Assembly (NCBI GenBank): GCA_018136815.1
Contig: CM030938.1
Location: forward strand, 842,128-906,127
Length of the DNA: 64,000 nt
Direction: 5' to 3'
From: Isochrysis galbana
Lineage: Eukaryota; Haptophyta; Isochrysidales; Isochrysidaceae
The position numbers were made by a program, and so were the translations under genes. A model generated the notes under the pieces. That model ran no database searches and had not been told where the DNA came from. It worked only from the letters and a program-made list of their open reading frames with translations. Below are positions 22,116 through 32,457 of the stretch, piece by piece. Position 1 is the first letter of the stretch. Each line of letters begins with the position of its first letter.

Positions 22116-25100
22116 ATGGGCGGCGGCGGCGGCCTTCGGCTTCCCCTCTCTCCCCCCGCTCTTCTTCTGATGCTTCTCGCGAGCGGCGGGCGCGCGTTGC
22201 GGCTTCCCGGGAGGTACGGCGCGGCCGCGCTCCTCCGCGGCCGCGCCTACCTCTCCGTGAGAGAGGCACGGCCGGAGAGAGTCTCTGCACCTTCTCTTCG
22301 GCCGGCAGCCCCTGAGGGTCTCCAGCTGCTCAACACCCTCTCCGGCCGCTCGGAGCGGTTCGAGCCGGTGGACGAGGGCTGTGTCAAGTGGTATACGTGC
22401 GGTCCCACCGTCTACGACGCCGCACACCTCGGCCACGCGCGCAACTACGTCGGCTTTGACATAGTGCGCCGTGTGCTGCTCGAGTACTTTGGGTACATGC
22501 TGCTCTACGTGATGAACATCACGGACATCGACGACAAGATCATCATGCGCACGCACGTCAGGCACCTGGAGGTGAGGGCCGGCCCACCCCTCTAGCGGGG
22601 CAAGCGCATCGTCGACCGACCACCTCGGGCTCGTCCACCGCGGGGGCCCTGGCGCACGAGGCTGAGTCGTGCGGTCCCGCCTCTCCCAGGAAATGGTCGA
22701 GCAGGTCTCTCGGCTGGCTTCGGCTCCCGACATGGAGGATGGCGCGGCCGTACTCCTGACAGCTGCCACTCAGACTGCGATGGCAACGCTGCAGGAAGCA
22801 AAGCCAGCCTTGGCTGATCTGGTGCAGGCGCAACGCCAGCTGCACGAGGCGGCCGTCGCGGCCGGACTTGCGTCCCCGCCGCAGATGTGCGACGTGCAGA
22901 CGGCCTTCTTGCGGCTGACGGCGCGGGAAGAAGCAAGCTTCTTCGGTGACGGAGCTGCTGCCGCCACTCACCTTCACCCCAATAGGCCGAGAGTACTCAC
23001 GCGCTGGGACAGAGACGGTGGCGGCGTGAAGCACGCTCCACGGCCCGTCGTCGCCCACGCCGATCCGCGTGGCCGTCCGAGCGTGCCCTCTGGCTCTGGG
23101 CCATCTCGCTGACTTTGCGCTCCGCCCTCCGCCTGGCGTAGCCGACATGGCTGCGCTCAATGTCCTCCCACCCGACGTCGTCACACGCGTCACCGATTAT
23201 GTGCCGGAGATCGTCGAGTACATCCGCAAAATCGAGCAAAATGGGTACTGTTACGAGGTGCTCGTCAGCCGAGCCTTTTCCCTGCTCATGGTCGAATGGT
23301 CCGCACAGAGATGTAGACATCACACGCTTCTGCACCGCATGCTGGGTATCAGCCGAGACTTGTCTCTCTGCGCCGCGCGTTTTGGCGTGTGCTGCTCTCG
23401 GGTGGTGCCTCGATGGTCGCCGAGATGGCGCCCCAGCTGTGCTGCGACGCGCTGCCGGCATCTCACACCCTCACCGTGCTGCGGATGAAAGCCCCCGACA
23501 TCTTGTTGTGCCTGCAGGCCAACGGGAGCGTTTATTTCGACGTGGCCGCATTCCGCGCCTCCGAGGGCAAAGTCTATGGAAAACTAGTCGATGCTTCTAT
23601 GCTTATGGACAAAGACCTCTTGGCGGAAGGTGAGGCTGAAATGCCCCTTCTCGAGCGGGGTGGCGTGTGCTGTGCCCACGGCAGGCCGTAGAACCTCTCT
23701 CACCCACACCGTCAAGAAGACAACCTGAAATGAACACATCTCACGCACGTTCGCATCTCCTCACAGGTGAGGGCTCGCTCAGCTCCCTCTCGGACTCTGA
23801 CAAGCGCTCGCCGTCGGATTTTGCGTTGTGGAAGGCTAGCAAGGCGGGAGAGCCCGCTTGGGAGTCTCCCTGGGGCCTCGGGCGGCCCGGTTGGCATATC
23901 GAATGTTCAGCCATGATGAGCGATGTTTTCGGCGGCCAGGTAGGAGGCTTCGCGATCAAACCCGTCTGAGTGGCGGCACCAGCTTGGGACACGGCGAGGT
24001 TCCCCGAGTCACACGAGACACACGTGCATCCTTCTTGCCGCAGGTCGACATCAATGCGGGTGGGATTGACCTCAAGTTTCCGCACCATGAGAATCAGATG
24101 GCACAGGTGGAGGCTCATTACGACTGTTGCAAGTATGACTCCTATACCAACGCAGCCTCCAGCGCACCGCCCCCACAAAACGCCACTCACCAGCACCGCC
24201 TCACGAGGGCGAGCGCATCTGCGGACGATGGCGTCGAGCTTCAACTACATCCCCTCGGCCTCACGCCACCACTTGGCCCAGCCAACTTGCCTGCACGATC
24301 CACTTCTCTGGCGCTTGTCGGTAGGGCCGTCAATTACTTCCTTCATTCTGGACATCTGTCCATCGATGGGCTGAAAATGTCCAAATCGCTGAAGAATTTC
24401 ATCACCATCAGAGAGGCCCTAGAAAGTTACACGCCGCGTCAGCTGCGCTTCCTCTTCCTTTTGCAGAAATACTACACGCCAATGGAATACTCGCAGAACA
24501 CGATGACAGCGGCGACCGATCTGGAGCGCAGGTGAGGGCAGCCCCGGTGATGGTCGAGGGGCTAGCTCTTCTGCCCTTCGATCACGCACACATCCTCGAA
24601 CCAGATTCGCTCCTCGTGCCTCATCCTTAGTCTGGCCCGCTTTTTCCGATCTTGCCACGACTCAACCCTCGCAGATTTGGTGCTTTTGAGGCGAATCTGG
24701 CTGCCAGGTTGCGTGAGGCCGCCAGTGCTGAGGCGGCGCAAGCCCAGGGCGCTCGGCTCGAGTACAAATGGGGCGCGCCCGAGCGCGAGCTGCACGCCAC
24801 GCTCACCGCAAAGCGAGAGGCTGTCCACGTCGCCCTCCTCGACTCGATCGACACGCCGTCGGCCATGAAAAGCCTAGAGCAGCTCATTCGAGCAACGAAT
24901 ACTTACATGGGTGAGGTTCCTGACGGCGCGAGGGGCGGGACGCTCTTGCAAAGTGTCGCGAGGTATTACAACAGGGTCATGAGCTGCTTTGGCGTCCCCA
25001 CGGCGTTGGGAGGAGGCGGCGCTGGCGGTGCAATTGGCGAAAGCGCGAGCCCTCTCGAGCTCGCCGGGGCGCTGAGCGGCTTTCGAGACACCGTCCGCGG

Positions 25101-25593
25101 GCTGGCCATCGCATCGGCCAAGGGGCACGGAAAGGGCGACGGTAGCGATCTACGAGCCGATGTGTTGCAAGCGTGCGACTCGCTTCGCGACGAGGTCCTC
25201 CCCGGCCTCGGAGTGCGCCTCGAGGATCGGCCGTCGGGAGTTGCTCAATTCACACTAGACGACCCCAAAATTGTTCAGGCCGAGGCTGCACGCCGAGCGG
25301 AGGCTGCGGCGGAAGCGGAAACGCAGCGGAAGGCCAAGGCGGAGGCACGTGCGCGCGCGGCCGCAGCTGAAGCGGCGCGGGCAGCCGTGCCTCCTGCGGA
25401 AATGTTCCAGCCTGAGCATGATGAGCTGTTTGGGCGCGAGCCAGGAGCCTCGTTTGGCGGAGAGTTCGACGCCGACGGGCTGCCACTCGTTGATGCATCC
25501 GGCGCCCCACTTTCGAAGAGCGCCCGGAAGAAGCTCATGAAGCAGAGGGACAAGCAAGCTATGATTTATGTGGCCGCGCAGATCGAGAAATGA
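22116..25593 (+). CDS. CARS: Cysteinyl-tRNA synthetase, possibly organelle-targeted
   Basis: Eight exons join in phase: 22116-22571, 22690-22945, 23142-23257, 23518-23629, 23767-23939, 24044-24132, 24325-24531 and 24675-25593 (775 residues). The enzyme charges tRNA-Cys with cysteine using ATP. Motifs are [16 protein letters not shown] (HIGH box HLGH, residues 104-107), [12 protein letters not shown] and [10 protein letters not shown] with the zinc ligands, and KMSKS at 418-422. Exon 2 holds a helical insertion typical of eukaryotic enzymes. The C-terminus ([15 protein letters not shown]) also matches the eukaryotic type. The first 50 residues are unusual: a hydrophobic run ([13 protein letters not shown]) followed by Arg/Ala/Leu-rich sequence, suggesting a signal-plus-transit leader and plastid or dual targeting. 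The promoter region is made of 53-bp repeats. Confidence 0.93.
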
Positions 25594-25869
25594 GTAAGCC
25601 TGGCTCGTGAGGCTTCGTATCTTCTAGTCGATAGATGAGACGTTGTCTATGATTGTGCACCTTGCTCGGGAGACATGTTCGTGACAACCGTCCCACGGCG
25701 CCGCCCCGTCTAGCGCCGTGGGCGTCGTGCATAGGGATGTGGATTGAATTTTGATGGTCTGACAATTCCTCTTGCTTGCATGGCGGCCACCTCGCGTGCA
25801 TCTTGCTAGATGCGAGGGGGGCTAACATCTATCATATGGCCCGGCCCATCTTATAGCTGCCTTGAACAA
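25594..25869. other. 3' flank of the CysRS gene
   Basis: No gene seen. It probably contains the 3' untranslated region. It ends at the hairpin of the next retroelement. Confidence 0.5.
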
Positions 25870-26451
25870 CTATCGGTAAAACGATAGGGTCATGGAGCGC
25901 GCGCCGCCTCCCGCCCTCGCTCCGCCGCCCTCGCCGCGATGGACGAAGCGTTCATGTGCGCGGTGGATTGCGCGACGAGGCACCGGCGCGCGGCTGGCGC
26001 GATTGGCGTCGCTGGCGCGGCGGATTCTGCTCATTCAGTGTCCTGGCTGGCCCGGACACCGGGCTGATGGCGAAGAAAGCTTTCGCAGCGCGCCCGGGCG
26101 CACGCCTAACTCGGGCGCTCGGGGACCCCTCCGTTGGCGCGCTAGCGAGGGACGCGAGGGGGCGATTTGGGATATGAGGCGGCGGCGGCGCATGCGGGCA
26201 TGGGGGGCAGTAGGAGGCGCTCCTGGCAGCCTACGCGCATGGCTGTGGCTGGCCGAGGCACGCTGCGCCGGGGACGCGTCGATTAGCGGCCCGACGCTCG
26301 CCCGCGCTCGCGTCGGACGTCGGCCCTCCGCGATAGTGATTTCTGGCCAATTTGCGCGTTTTCTGGTTACGCATCGCTGTGGGGGCTACCGTGGGGGGTC
26401 TAGGGCCCAAAGGGGACCGGATATGTGCTAGTTACACCTATCCGGTCACCA
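25870..26451 (+). mobile_element. Non-LTR element, family C, 5' fragment (copy C2)
   Basis: Starts with a hairpin at 25870-25887 (CTATCG, loop GTAAAA, CGATAG), then GGTC and ATGGAGCGCGCGCC at 25892. The following codons resemble family C copy C1 at 62782 (CTCGCCGCGATGGACGAA), but a small deletion shifts the frame early. The open frame that follows has no recognised product and is treated as decayed. The 3' limit is uncertain. Confidence 0.65.
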
Positions 26452-26512
26452 TATCTAATAATAATTAATGTTATATCCTAGCCAACCCCACTAGCTAATT
26501 GGACACAACTTT
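26452..26512 (-). mobile_element. 3' tail of an F-type non-LTR element
   Basis: On the minus strand GTCCAATTAGC, GGGGTTGGCTAGGATATAAC and a short ATT-rich tail match the 3' end of the TSD-flanked element at 51979-52853. It abuts Copia Gag sequence. Confidence 0.65.
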
Positions 26513-27626
26513 TCCGTGTGGAGAGGGGTTGTCGGAGGAAAGGGCGAAATGGCTCGTGCGCGAGGATGCAGCGAGTGAATAGTGAATAGGCGGCGCAACC
26601 ACGAGTGGTACGAGTCGGGGTTGAGGTCGTACGCGAGGACCGAGGTAGAGCCGGGGGGGAGGGAGATGAGGCGTGGCGGTTTGCCGGGGGGGGGGTCGTC
26701 GAAATCGAGCGGGTCGAAGGAAAGGTTGTAGTTGTGCGGAGATGAGACGGGAGGGGCGGGGACTGGAGGGGGAGGTGGGGGTGGCTGGGGCTGCGGTGGT
26801 GGCGGAGGCGGAGGCGGGGGGTGTGATGGCGGCGGTGGGGGCGGGGGCGGAGGCCGTGACGGGGTCGAAGGAAGCGACGTCGGCGGCGGTGATGGGGTCG
26901 GCGTCGTCGTCGGCACGGGTGCGGGTGCGCCTGGGAGCTGGGGATGGGGGTGGAAGTGGGGTGGTTGTTGGAGCGAGGTCGGGGCGGCGGGGTGCGGCGG
27001 AGCCGATGTGGGTGTTGGAAGGGCGTGGTGGAAGGAGCCGAGATGGGAGGAGCCTAGATGGTAGAGCTTCCGGGCGACGGCGGTGATGAAGTCGTCGTTG
27101 TCGGGATCGAGAGAAGCAGGGTGAGGTGAGAGGGGGGAAAGAAGAGGGTGCATGGTTGGGTGGGCGACAGGGCCGGAGCCGGGCATGGGGGAGTAGAAGT
27201 AAGGTTGGGCTGGTGGCGAGGGAGTAGGAATTGGCGTGAGGTGGTGATGGTAGGGTGGCGGCGGTGCGAAATGAGGGAGTGGTGGTGGTGGTGGTTGGGG
27301 ATTGCTCTGGAAGGGAGCTTGGCAGGCTGATGGGTGTTGGGTTGGTGAGGCGAAGAGATGGCTGGGGGTGACCGGAGGGGCGAGGAAGGAGGCGGGGTGT
27401 GTGTGTTCGTTCGGGTCCGGGCGAGGCGGCGCAGGTGGAGCTGGTCGGTAGTAGGTTGGGTGAGAGGTTTGGAGTGGTTGAGGTGGCTGGCATGGCTGGC
27501 ATGGCTGAGTGAGGTTGTGGGTGTGGAGAGCAGTAGGAACTGGTGGGCAGGAAGCGGGAGGTAAGGGAGCGGTCGTGGCGAGGGGAGCGAAGGATGGGCG
27601 TGAGTGGGAAGGCGTGGTCGACACAT
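26513..27626 (-). CDS. Copia Gag-like protein, 3'-truncated
   Basis: Downstream of the primer-binding site the minus strand encodes a long His/Pro-rich region. A more ordered C-terminal part follows (NYNLSFDPLDFDDPPPGKPP, then LNPDSYHSWLRRLF), as expected for Copia Gag. The frame is open but also runs upstream through the LTR, so the start codon is not certain. It stops near 26491, just after an F-type 3' tail begins. Protease, integrase and RT are missing, so this copy is defective. Confidence 0.5.
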
Positions 27627-27637
27627 CTCCGCTACCA
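27627..27637 (-). promoter_or_regulatory. Primer-binding site, initiator tRNA-Met type
   Basis: TGGTAGCGGAG is immediately downstream of the LTR end at 27638 and identical to the site at 21326-21336. Confidence 0.65.
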
Positions 27638-28233
27638 TGTTGTGAGAGGAGTGGAGCTGTGGCTGTGGAGTGTATGGAGGTGGAGGGGCTGATGTATGTA
27701 ACATGTGAAGTACAGCCTCTCAGCGGGATGGGATGCGTGCCACCGGGGGCGGGGGAAGCACGCGACAAGGGGGCCGAGGACGAGCGGGCGCTCCCAGACG
27801 ACATGCGACAGCACGGAGCGAGGACGAGGGCAGGAGGGACACGAGAAGGGGACACAGGGCGCTCGAGCGACAGCGCTGAGCGTACGGAAGACACCGGGGG
27901 GAGATATCACGCGCGGGGGGAAAGGGAATTGCGCGGGAAAGAGATAGACAAAAGGGGGCCGGAAACTCAAGGAAGCACTCGGGGAGGGACGGGAAGGGTG
28001 AGGGAGGACAGACCGAATCGGGGCGACGTGAGGGAGAAGGGAACTGGGGCGCGGCGACGGAGAGGGAGTCGCGTGGAAAGACCTATGGGGGTGGACGGAA
28101 TGAAGGCCGCGATACAGGGAAGAGGAGAGGGGACCGGAGCGTGGCGACCGAGAGGGAGACGCGCGGGGAAACCTAGTGGCGGGAGAAGTACAAAAGATGG
28201 AAGGGGGCGCATGAACCCTCCCTACCCGCGACA
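27638..28233 (-). mobile_element. 5' LTR, Copia type Y
   Basis: A 596-bp LTR with TGTCGCGGG at its start and CACAACA at its end (minus strand), followed by the primer-binding site. It is related to the 3' LTR at 14490-15019. The downstream element is truncated after Gag. Confidence 0.75.
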
Positions 28234-28289
28234 CGAGTAAAGACTTAAATGCGCCTCCTCCCCCATGTGAACTTAGTATAACCCCAGTT
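28234..28289 (-). mobile_element. F-type element 5' end, degenerate (copy F3)
   Basis: On the minus strand AACT and AGTT lie close together, then CAC and ATGGGGGAGG at 28266. It resembles copy F2 (35064-35083) and F1 (51979). The stem is down to four pairs. It ends where the Copia LTR begins. Confidence 0.45.
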
Positions 28290-28723
28290 GCCCGCGCCAC
28301 CGCCTCCAGCCCATCGGGCAGCCGCCTGTCTTCGGTTACCTCTGCACGCACCGCGCTCACTCACCCCGACACTCATAACAAGTCACAAGTTAAGTCCTTA
28401 TATCCCTTATGACAATCTGATTCTTGCTAATAGCACAGGCTTCACACCTCTCAGTATTGCACACTGTACACTGTCGCACTAGTTGCTAGTCGACCCACGA
28501 GACCCGGGAGACATGGACTGAGGAGATGATCACAAAAGGAGTGGTGCGAAGCGGATCCTGCTTAGCTACGTTGAACACCGTCATGGCATCGAGTGAACAT
28601 GCTGGACGACCCTAACTCAGTGATCGAAAGTTGAAGAGCGAGAAGCACAAGCCGTGAGTAAGTTTCATGAGGAGCGACTCCCGGCTAAGCAGGGATTTTC
28701 GAGGTATCCTAGGACGAGGTGAT
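28290..28723. other. Intergenic; no gene recognised
   Basis: No domain-bearing frame was found. Part is presumably the 3' untranslated region of the minus-strand gene ending at 28724. Confidence 0.45.
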
Positions 28724-29408
28724 TTAGCCCGAAGGATCAGAGCCAGCAAGTCTCGCGCGGGTCGAGCCGCGTCCGAGCAGCACAGTATCCCGGGATGCAA
28801 GCGCATCGTCCGACCCACCTTCACGCTCGGTGGGCTCGCTCGACACCTCGTTGCCGACCTCAGCTACGAGCATCCTACCCGCAGCCTTAGCTCTAGCGAC
28901 GGCAACGGTTTGATTTGACGGCAGCAAAAGAGGCTTGGCATTGTCTGAGGAGTCCGAGTCAGAGCCACTGTAGGCATCGTCGCCAGCGGGAACTTTCTCG
29001 AAGATGCCGCAGTGCAAGTCCTGTGAAGGCAGCAGACCGACTCCATCAGATGGCGAGGGTCAAGCGCACACATGGGCGGCTGGCGCTTACCATCTCGATA
29101 TGAGGTCCGTCGGCATCTCCCATCAGGTGTGGGTCCAAGAGCTCTGTATCGCCTTCATATGCGTGGTTGTAGGCTGCAGCACATGAATTGGGTGCACTGC
29201 GCTCCAGCTCGGCGTTGGCGCTCGCCATCGCCGGCATGAAAGCTTGCAGTCGTGCAAGAACTGCGGGTTGGGGGCAGCGCGGAGAGCAGAGCGGGCTTGA
29301 GTGAGGCATTGCACAGAGATGAGGAGGGGGGGGGGGGGGGAGGGGGGGAAGAGGGCGGGAGGGGTGTGAGAGAGGGAGGGAGGGAGGGAGGGAGGGAGGG
29401 AGGGAGGG

Positions 29409-29472
<64 letters not shown>

Positions 29473-29478
29473 CGAGCG

Positions 29479-29572
<94 letters not shown>

Positions 29573-29718
29573 AGGGAGGGGGGGGGCGAGAGAGAGTCCG
29601 CGGGCTGTGGAGCGAGAGCGAGAGCGAGAGAAGGAGAGGGGGAGAGTGGGGAAGGGAGAGAGAGAGTGGGCTCACCGCTGCTTGGCTCGGGCCGCGTCGT
29701 CCGGCGGGGCGGCGCCAT
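28724..29718 (-). CDS. NOPCHAP1-like (DUF4598) protein
   Basis: Three exons on the minus strand, 29718-29676, 29260-29091 and 29020-28724, give 169 residues with matching phases. Exon 1 codes only 14 residues (MAPPRRTTRPEPSS) plus one base. The core reads VLARLQAFMPAMASANAELE, then an acidic segment, then PHIEMDLHCGIFE. That pattern is characteristic of NOPCHAP1, the chaperone that hands box C/D snoRNP proteins to the R2TP assembly machinery. In NOPCHAP1 the first helix and the IEM(D/N)xxxGxxE motif are the conserved parts. The C-terminal third is acidic/Ser-rich and probably disordered. Intron 1 (415 bases) is nearly all CT repeat in the sense strand. It is divergently transcribed from the asparaginase gene. 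Confidence 0.7.
29325..29660. repeat. G-run and GA microsatellite filling intron 1
   Basis: (G)n, (GGGA)n and (GA)n on the + strand occupy most of the first intron of the NOPCHAP1-like gene. Sense-strand polarity in the transcript is pyrimidine. Confidence 0.9.
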
Positions 29719-29789
29719 CCGCGCGGCGCGGAGTTTTGTTGTTGTGCCGCGACTGCCCTCCAGCTTTACTCCTAGAATACTCTCCTATA

Positions 29790-29965
29790 CTCTATACTCT
29801 ACTGTAGAGTACTGTCGTAGAAACTCTAAAGTAGAGTACTGTAGTAGAGACATTGAAGTAGAGTACTGTAGTAGAGACTCTAAAGTGGAGTACTGTAGTA
29901 GAGACTCTAAAGTAGAGTACTGTAGTAGAGACTCTAAAGTAGAGCTCTGGTCTAAAGTAGAGAGC
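29790..29965. repeat. Tandem 27-bp repeat in a divergent intergenic region
   Basis: About six degenerate copies of a unit containing AGAGTACTGTAGTAGAGACT and CTAAAG. The array lies between the start of the NOPCHAP1-like gene and the asparaginase gene. Confidence 0.85.
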
Positions 29966-30412
29966 TGAAGGGTCCCAACGGGAGAAGGACGGCCTCCATT
30001 TTAAAGTAAAGAAGCGGAGTACGTTAGTCCAGTGAAGAAAGAGTTGAGACTCGCGCGGCGGGCGGGAGATTCGCCGCAGATCTCCCACGAGATCCGGTTC
30101 GGGCGGTGGGCCCATCTATTTATATCTGGGCGCCGATAGGAGCGGAATGGGAGACGTGGATAGATTCTATTCGGGGCTCTGTGGACGAGGAGACGAACAC
30201 GCGAGCAGATCTGGGGGTCCGTTTAAGAGGATTGTAGAGAAGAGAGAGAAGAGAATCGCGGGTGAGAGAGAGACGGAGAGGGCTCGCTCCCTCTCTCTCC
30301 CTCTCTCTCTCTCTGCCTCTCTCTCTCTCTCTCTCTCCCTCTCTCTCCCTCCCTCTCCCTCCCCCCCTGCCTCGGTCTCGCCCGGCCTCCACCTGCCTAC
30401 CACTCTCGCCAG

Positions 30413-32457
30413 ATGCAGGCTCCTCCTCCTGAGCCTGCCGCGCCTTCCCAGCCGCTCCAGAACCCAGACATCCGGCCGATTACCCTCGAGACAGGACGGA
30501 GCACTGAGGGCCGAACGGGTGAGGGGAAGGGAAGGGGGAGAGGGAGAGGGGGCGGGGGAGGGAGGGGAATGGGGGGAGGGAGGGGGAGGGAGGGGAATGG
30601 GGGGAGGGAGGGGGAGAGGAAGGGGGGGGGGGGCAGAGAAGGGGCGGGGGGAGGGTAAGGGGTGGGGGGAAGGAGGGGGGGGAGGGAATGGGTGAGGGAG
30701 GCCGATGGGGTGGGTTGGGTGAGGGGGGTGAGGGAACGGGGGAGGGAGGCTGATGGAGGAGCAGGGAGAGGGAAGGGGAGGGAGGGAGGGAGGGAGGGAG
30801 GGAGGGAGGGAGGGAGGGAGCTCTATCCTCGCTAGTGCCAGTGCTCGGCACGCGTGCGACCCAGCCGCACGAGCCTCGGAATCGGTAGGCTTGGGGGGCC
30901 TCGCCCGCGCTCTGCTTGACTGGGGACGCCCTTCCCCCTTTGCCCCCGACCAGGTCGAGTGCTCGTGATCTACACTGGCGGCACAATGGGCATGACCAAG
31001 CAGAACGGCTCGCTCACTCCGACACGCGGCTATCTGCCGAGGCGCATCAGCGAGATGCGCGAGATGGCGGACCCAGAAATGCCGCAGATCGATTTGATCG
31101 AATACGACCCGTTGTTGGATTCGTCCAACATCGGCCCCAAAGAGTGGGCCGCCATGGCACAGACCATCGGAAAGCATTATTACGATTACGACGGATTCGT
31201 GATCATCCACGGGACGGACACGCTGTCGTACACGGCATCCGCTCTCTCCTTCATGCTGGAGGACCTAGGCAAGGTGCGCTCACGTGCACGTGTGCCGCTG
31301 CTGAATGGCCAGCATGCACAGGCACGCCCTCCGCCGCGATCCAGTCTCCTCGACATCGGACGCGTTTGCCTTTGAGCCGCCGTTACCCCGCACCTGCGAA
31401 TGGCTTGCTGGAGCGGTGGAGTTGCCTGGGACACCTCGAGTGTGGTCGTGCCTCTTCTTCCGGCGGCGTGCCTCTCGGAGACATCTTGCAGATGGCGCCA
31501 GGCAACTCCACCGCTCCATCGATGGAGCCCTTCGTCAGGCTGGGGTGGTGACGCCCCAACACACGTCTGATCCCCGCCCGATTTTCTCGTTCCTCCGTGC
31601 CACACGCAGGCGGTAGTCGTGACCGGCTCTATCATTCCCATGTGCGAAGTTTACAATGATGCGCGGCGAAACTTGGTCATTTCGGTCGTCTTCGCAGCTC
31701 AGCTCGAGCTTTGCGAGGTGCGTCCGCCTTGAGCCCGCGTGTCGCTCCAAGCCAAACACGATTGGTGGGCTCGGCCCTCCTCCCTCTCATCGGCCAGCAT
31801 CCTTGACCCCTTCCTTAGGTCGTCCTCTTCTTCAATGACCGACTCTTGCGCGGCAATCGATCCGTCAAGGTGGACTCGCTCGGCCTTGCTGCGTTCGAGT
31901 CGCCCAATTTCCCGCCCCTCGCTACCATCGGTGCGCGCCTGCATCCCGCGCGCCACCTGTGGCGGCCTCCGCCAACCGCACGGCTGCGCGTGCACACCAC
32001 GATGGACTCCAACATCGTCGTGATTCGCCTGGCGCCCGGCTTCGACGACTCGATGCTGCACTCAATGGTCAATGACTCTCCGCATCTACAAGGGATGGTC
32101 TTGTCGCTCTACGGCACCGGTAATGGACCTGCTTCCAAGCGCAGCTTCATCGACCTCATCAAGACCGCTATAGATCGGGGCATCTGCGTGGTCATCTGCT
32201 CGCAGTGCTTGCGAGGAGCGGTCTCCCTAGCGACCTACGAAGTTGGGCGGGTGTTGCTCGACCTGGGTGTAGTTGCTGCCGGAGACATGACAACAGAAGC
32301 TGTCGTCACAAAGCTGGGCTACCTGTTGGGCCGTGGCCAAAAGGGACCAGAGCTGAGGCAAGCCATGGGTGAAAACCTGCGTGGTGAGCTCACGCCCGGT
32401 GCGCACGAGAACAGCACTCTATCTCAGATGATGGGCAACCGCAGGAGCAGGCTATGA
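30413..32457 (+). CDS. L-asparaginase, type I (cytosolic AnsA-like)
   Basis: Four exons, 30413-30518, 30954-31273, 31610-31717 and 31819-32457, encode 390 residues in consistent phase. The enzyme hydrolyses L-asparagine to aspartate and ammonia. The first catalytic Thr lies in YTGGTMGM (TGGT at 43-46) and the second motif is HGTDT (121-125). Other family blocks are VVVTGSIIP, FFNDRLLRGNRS, VHTTMDSNI, LYGTGNGP and a C-terminal GDMTTEAVVTKLGYLL followed by NLRGELT, as in bacterial AnsA and plant/animal homologues. No ankyrin tail is present. The 35-residue N-terminus is Pro-rich and does not look like a signal peptide, so a cytosolic enzyme is likely. The GDGR-like segment reads YNDARRN. Intron 1 is G-rich low-complexity and intron 2 contains a perfect 21-bp inverted repeat. 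Confidence 0.9.
30519..30835. repeat. GGGA-rich low-complexity tract in asparaginase intron 1
   Basis: A G-rich simple sequence, ending in about thirteen GGGA/AGGG repeats (30778-30828). It lies within intron 1 (30519-30953). Many G-quadruplex-capable runs are on the sense strand. Confidence 0.85.
31409..31518. repeat. Perfect 21-bp inverted repeat in asparaginase intron 2
   Basis: Arms at 31409-31429 and 31498-31518 (core GAGCGGTGGAGTTGCCTGG) are exact reverse complements separated by 68 bases. It may be a tiny foldback element or an intronic RNA hairpin. Confidence 0.8.

Noticed and set aside
25892-26431. A 179-codon protein starting MERAPPPAL
   Set aside because: The start belongs to family C ORF1, but comparison with copy C1 shows an early frameshift. 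The rest is an accidental frame.
29046-29675. Ser/Leu-rich long frame through the CT repeat as a single exon
   Set aside because: Splicing from 29676 to 29260 removes the repeat and gives a recognisable protein with correct phase.
31931-32000. A further intron in asparaginase at the GTGCGC after 31930
   Set aside because: The frame reads through to VHTTMDSNI with spacing similar to other type I asparaginases, so no intron is needed.
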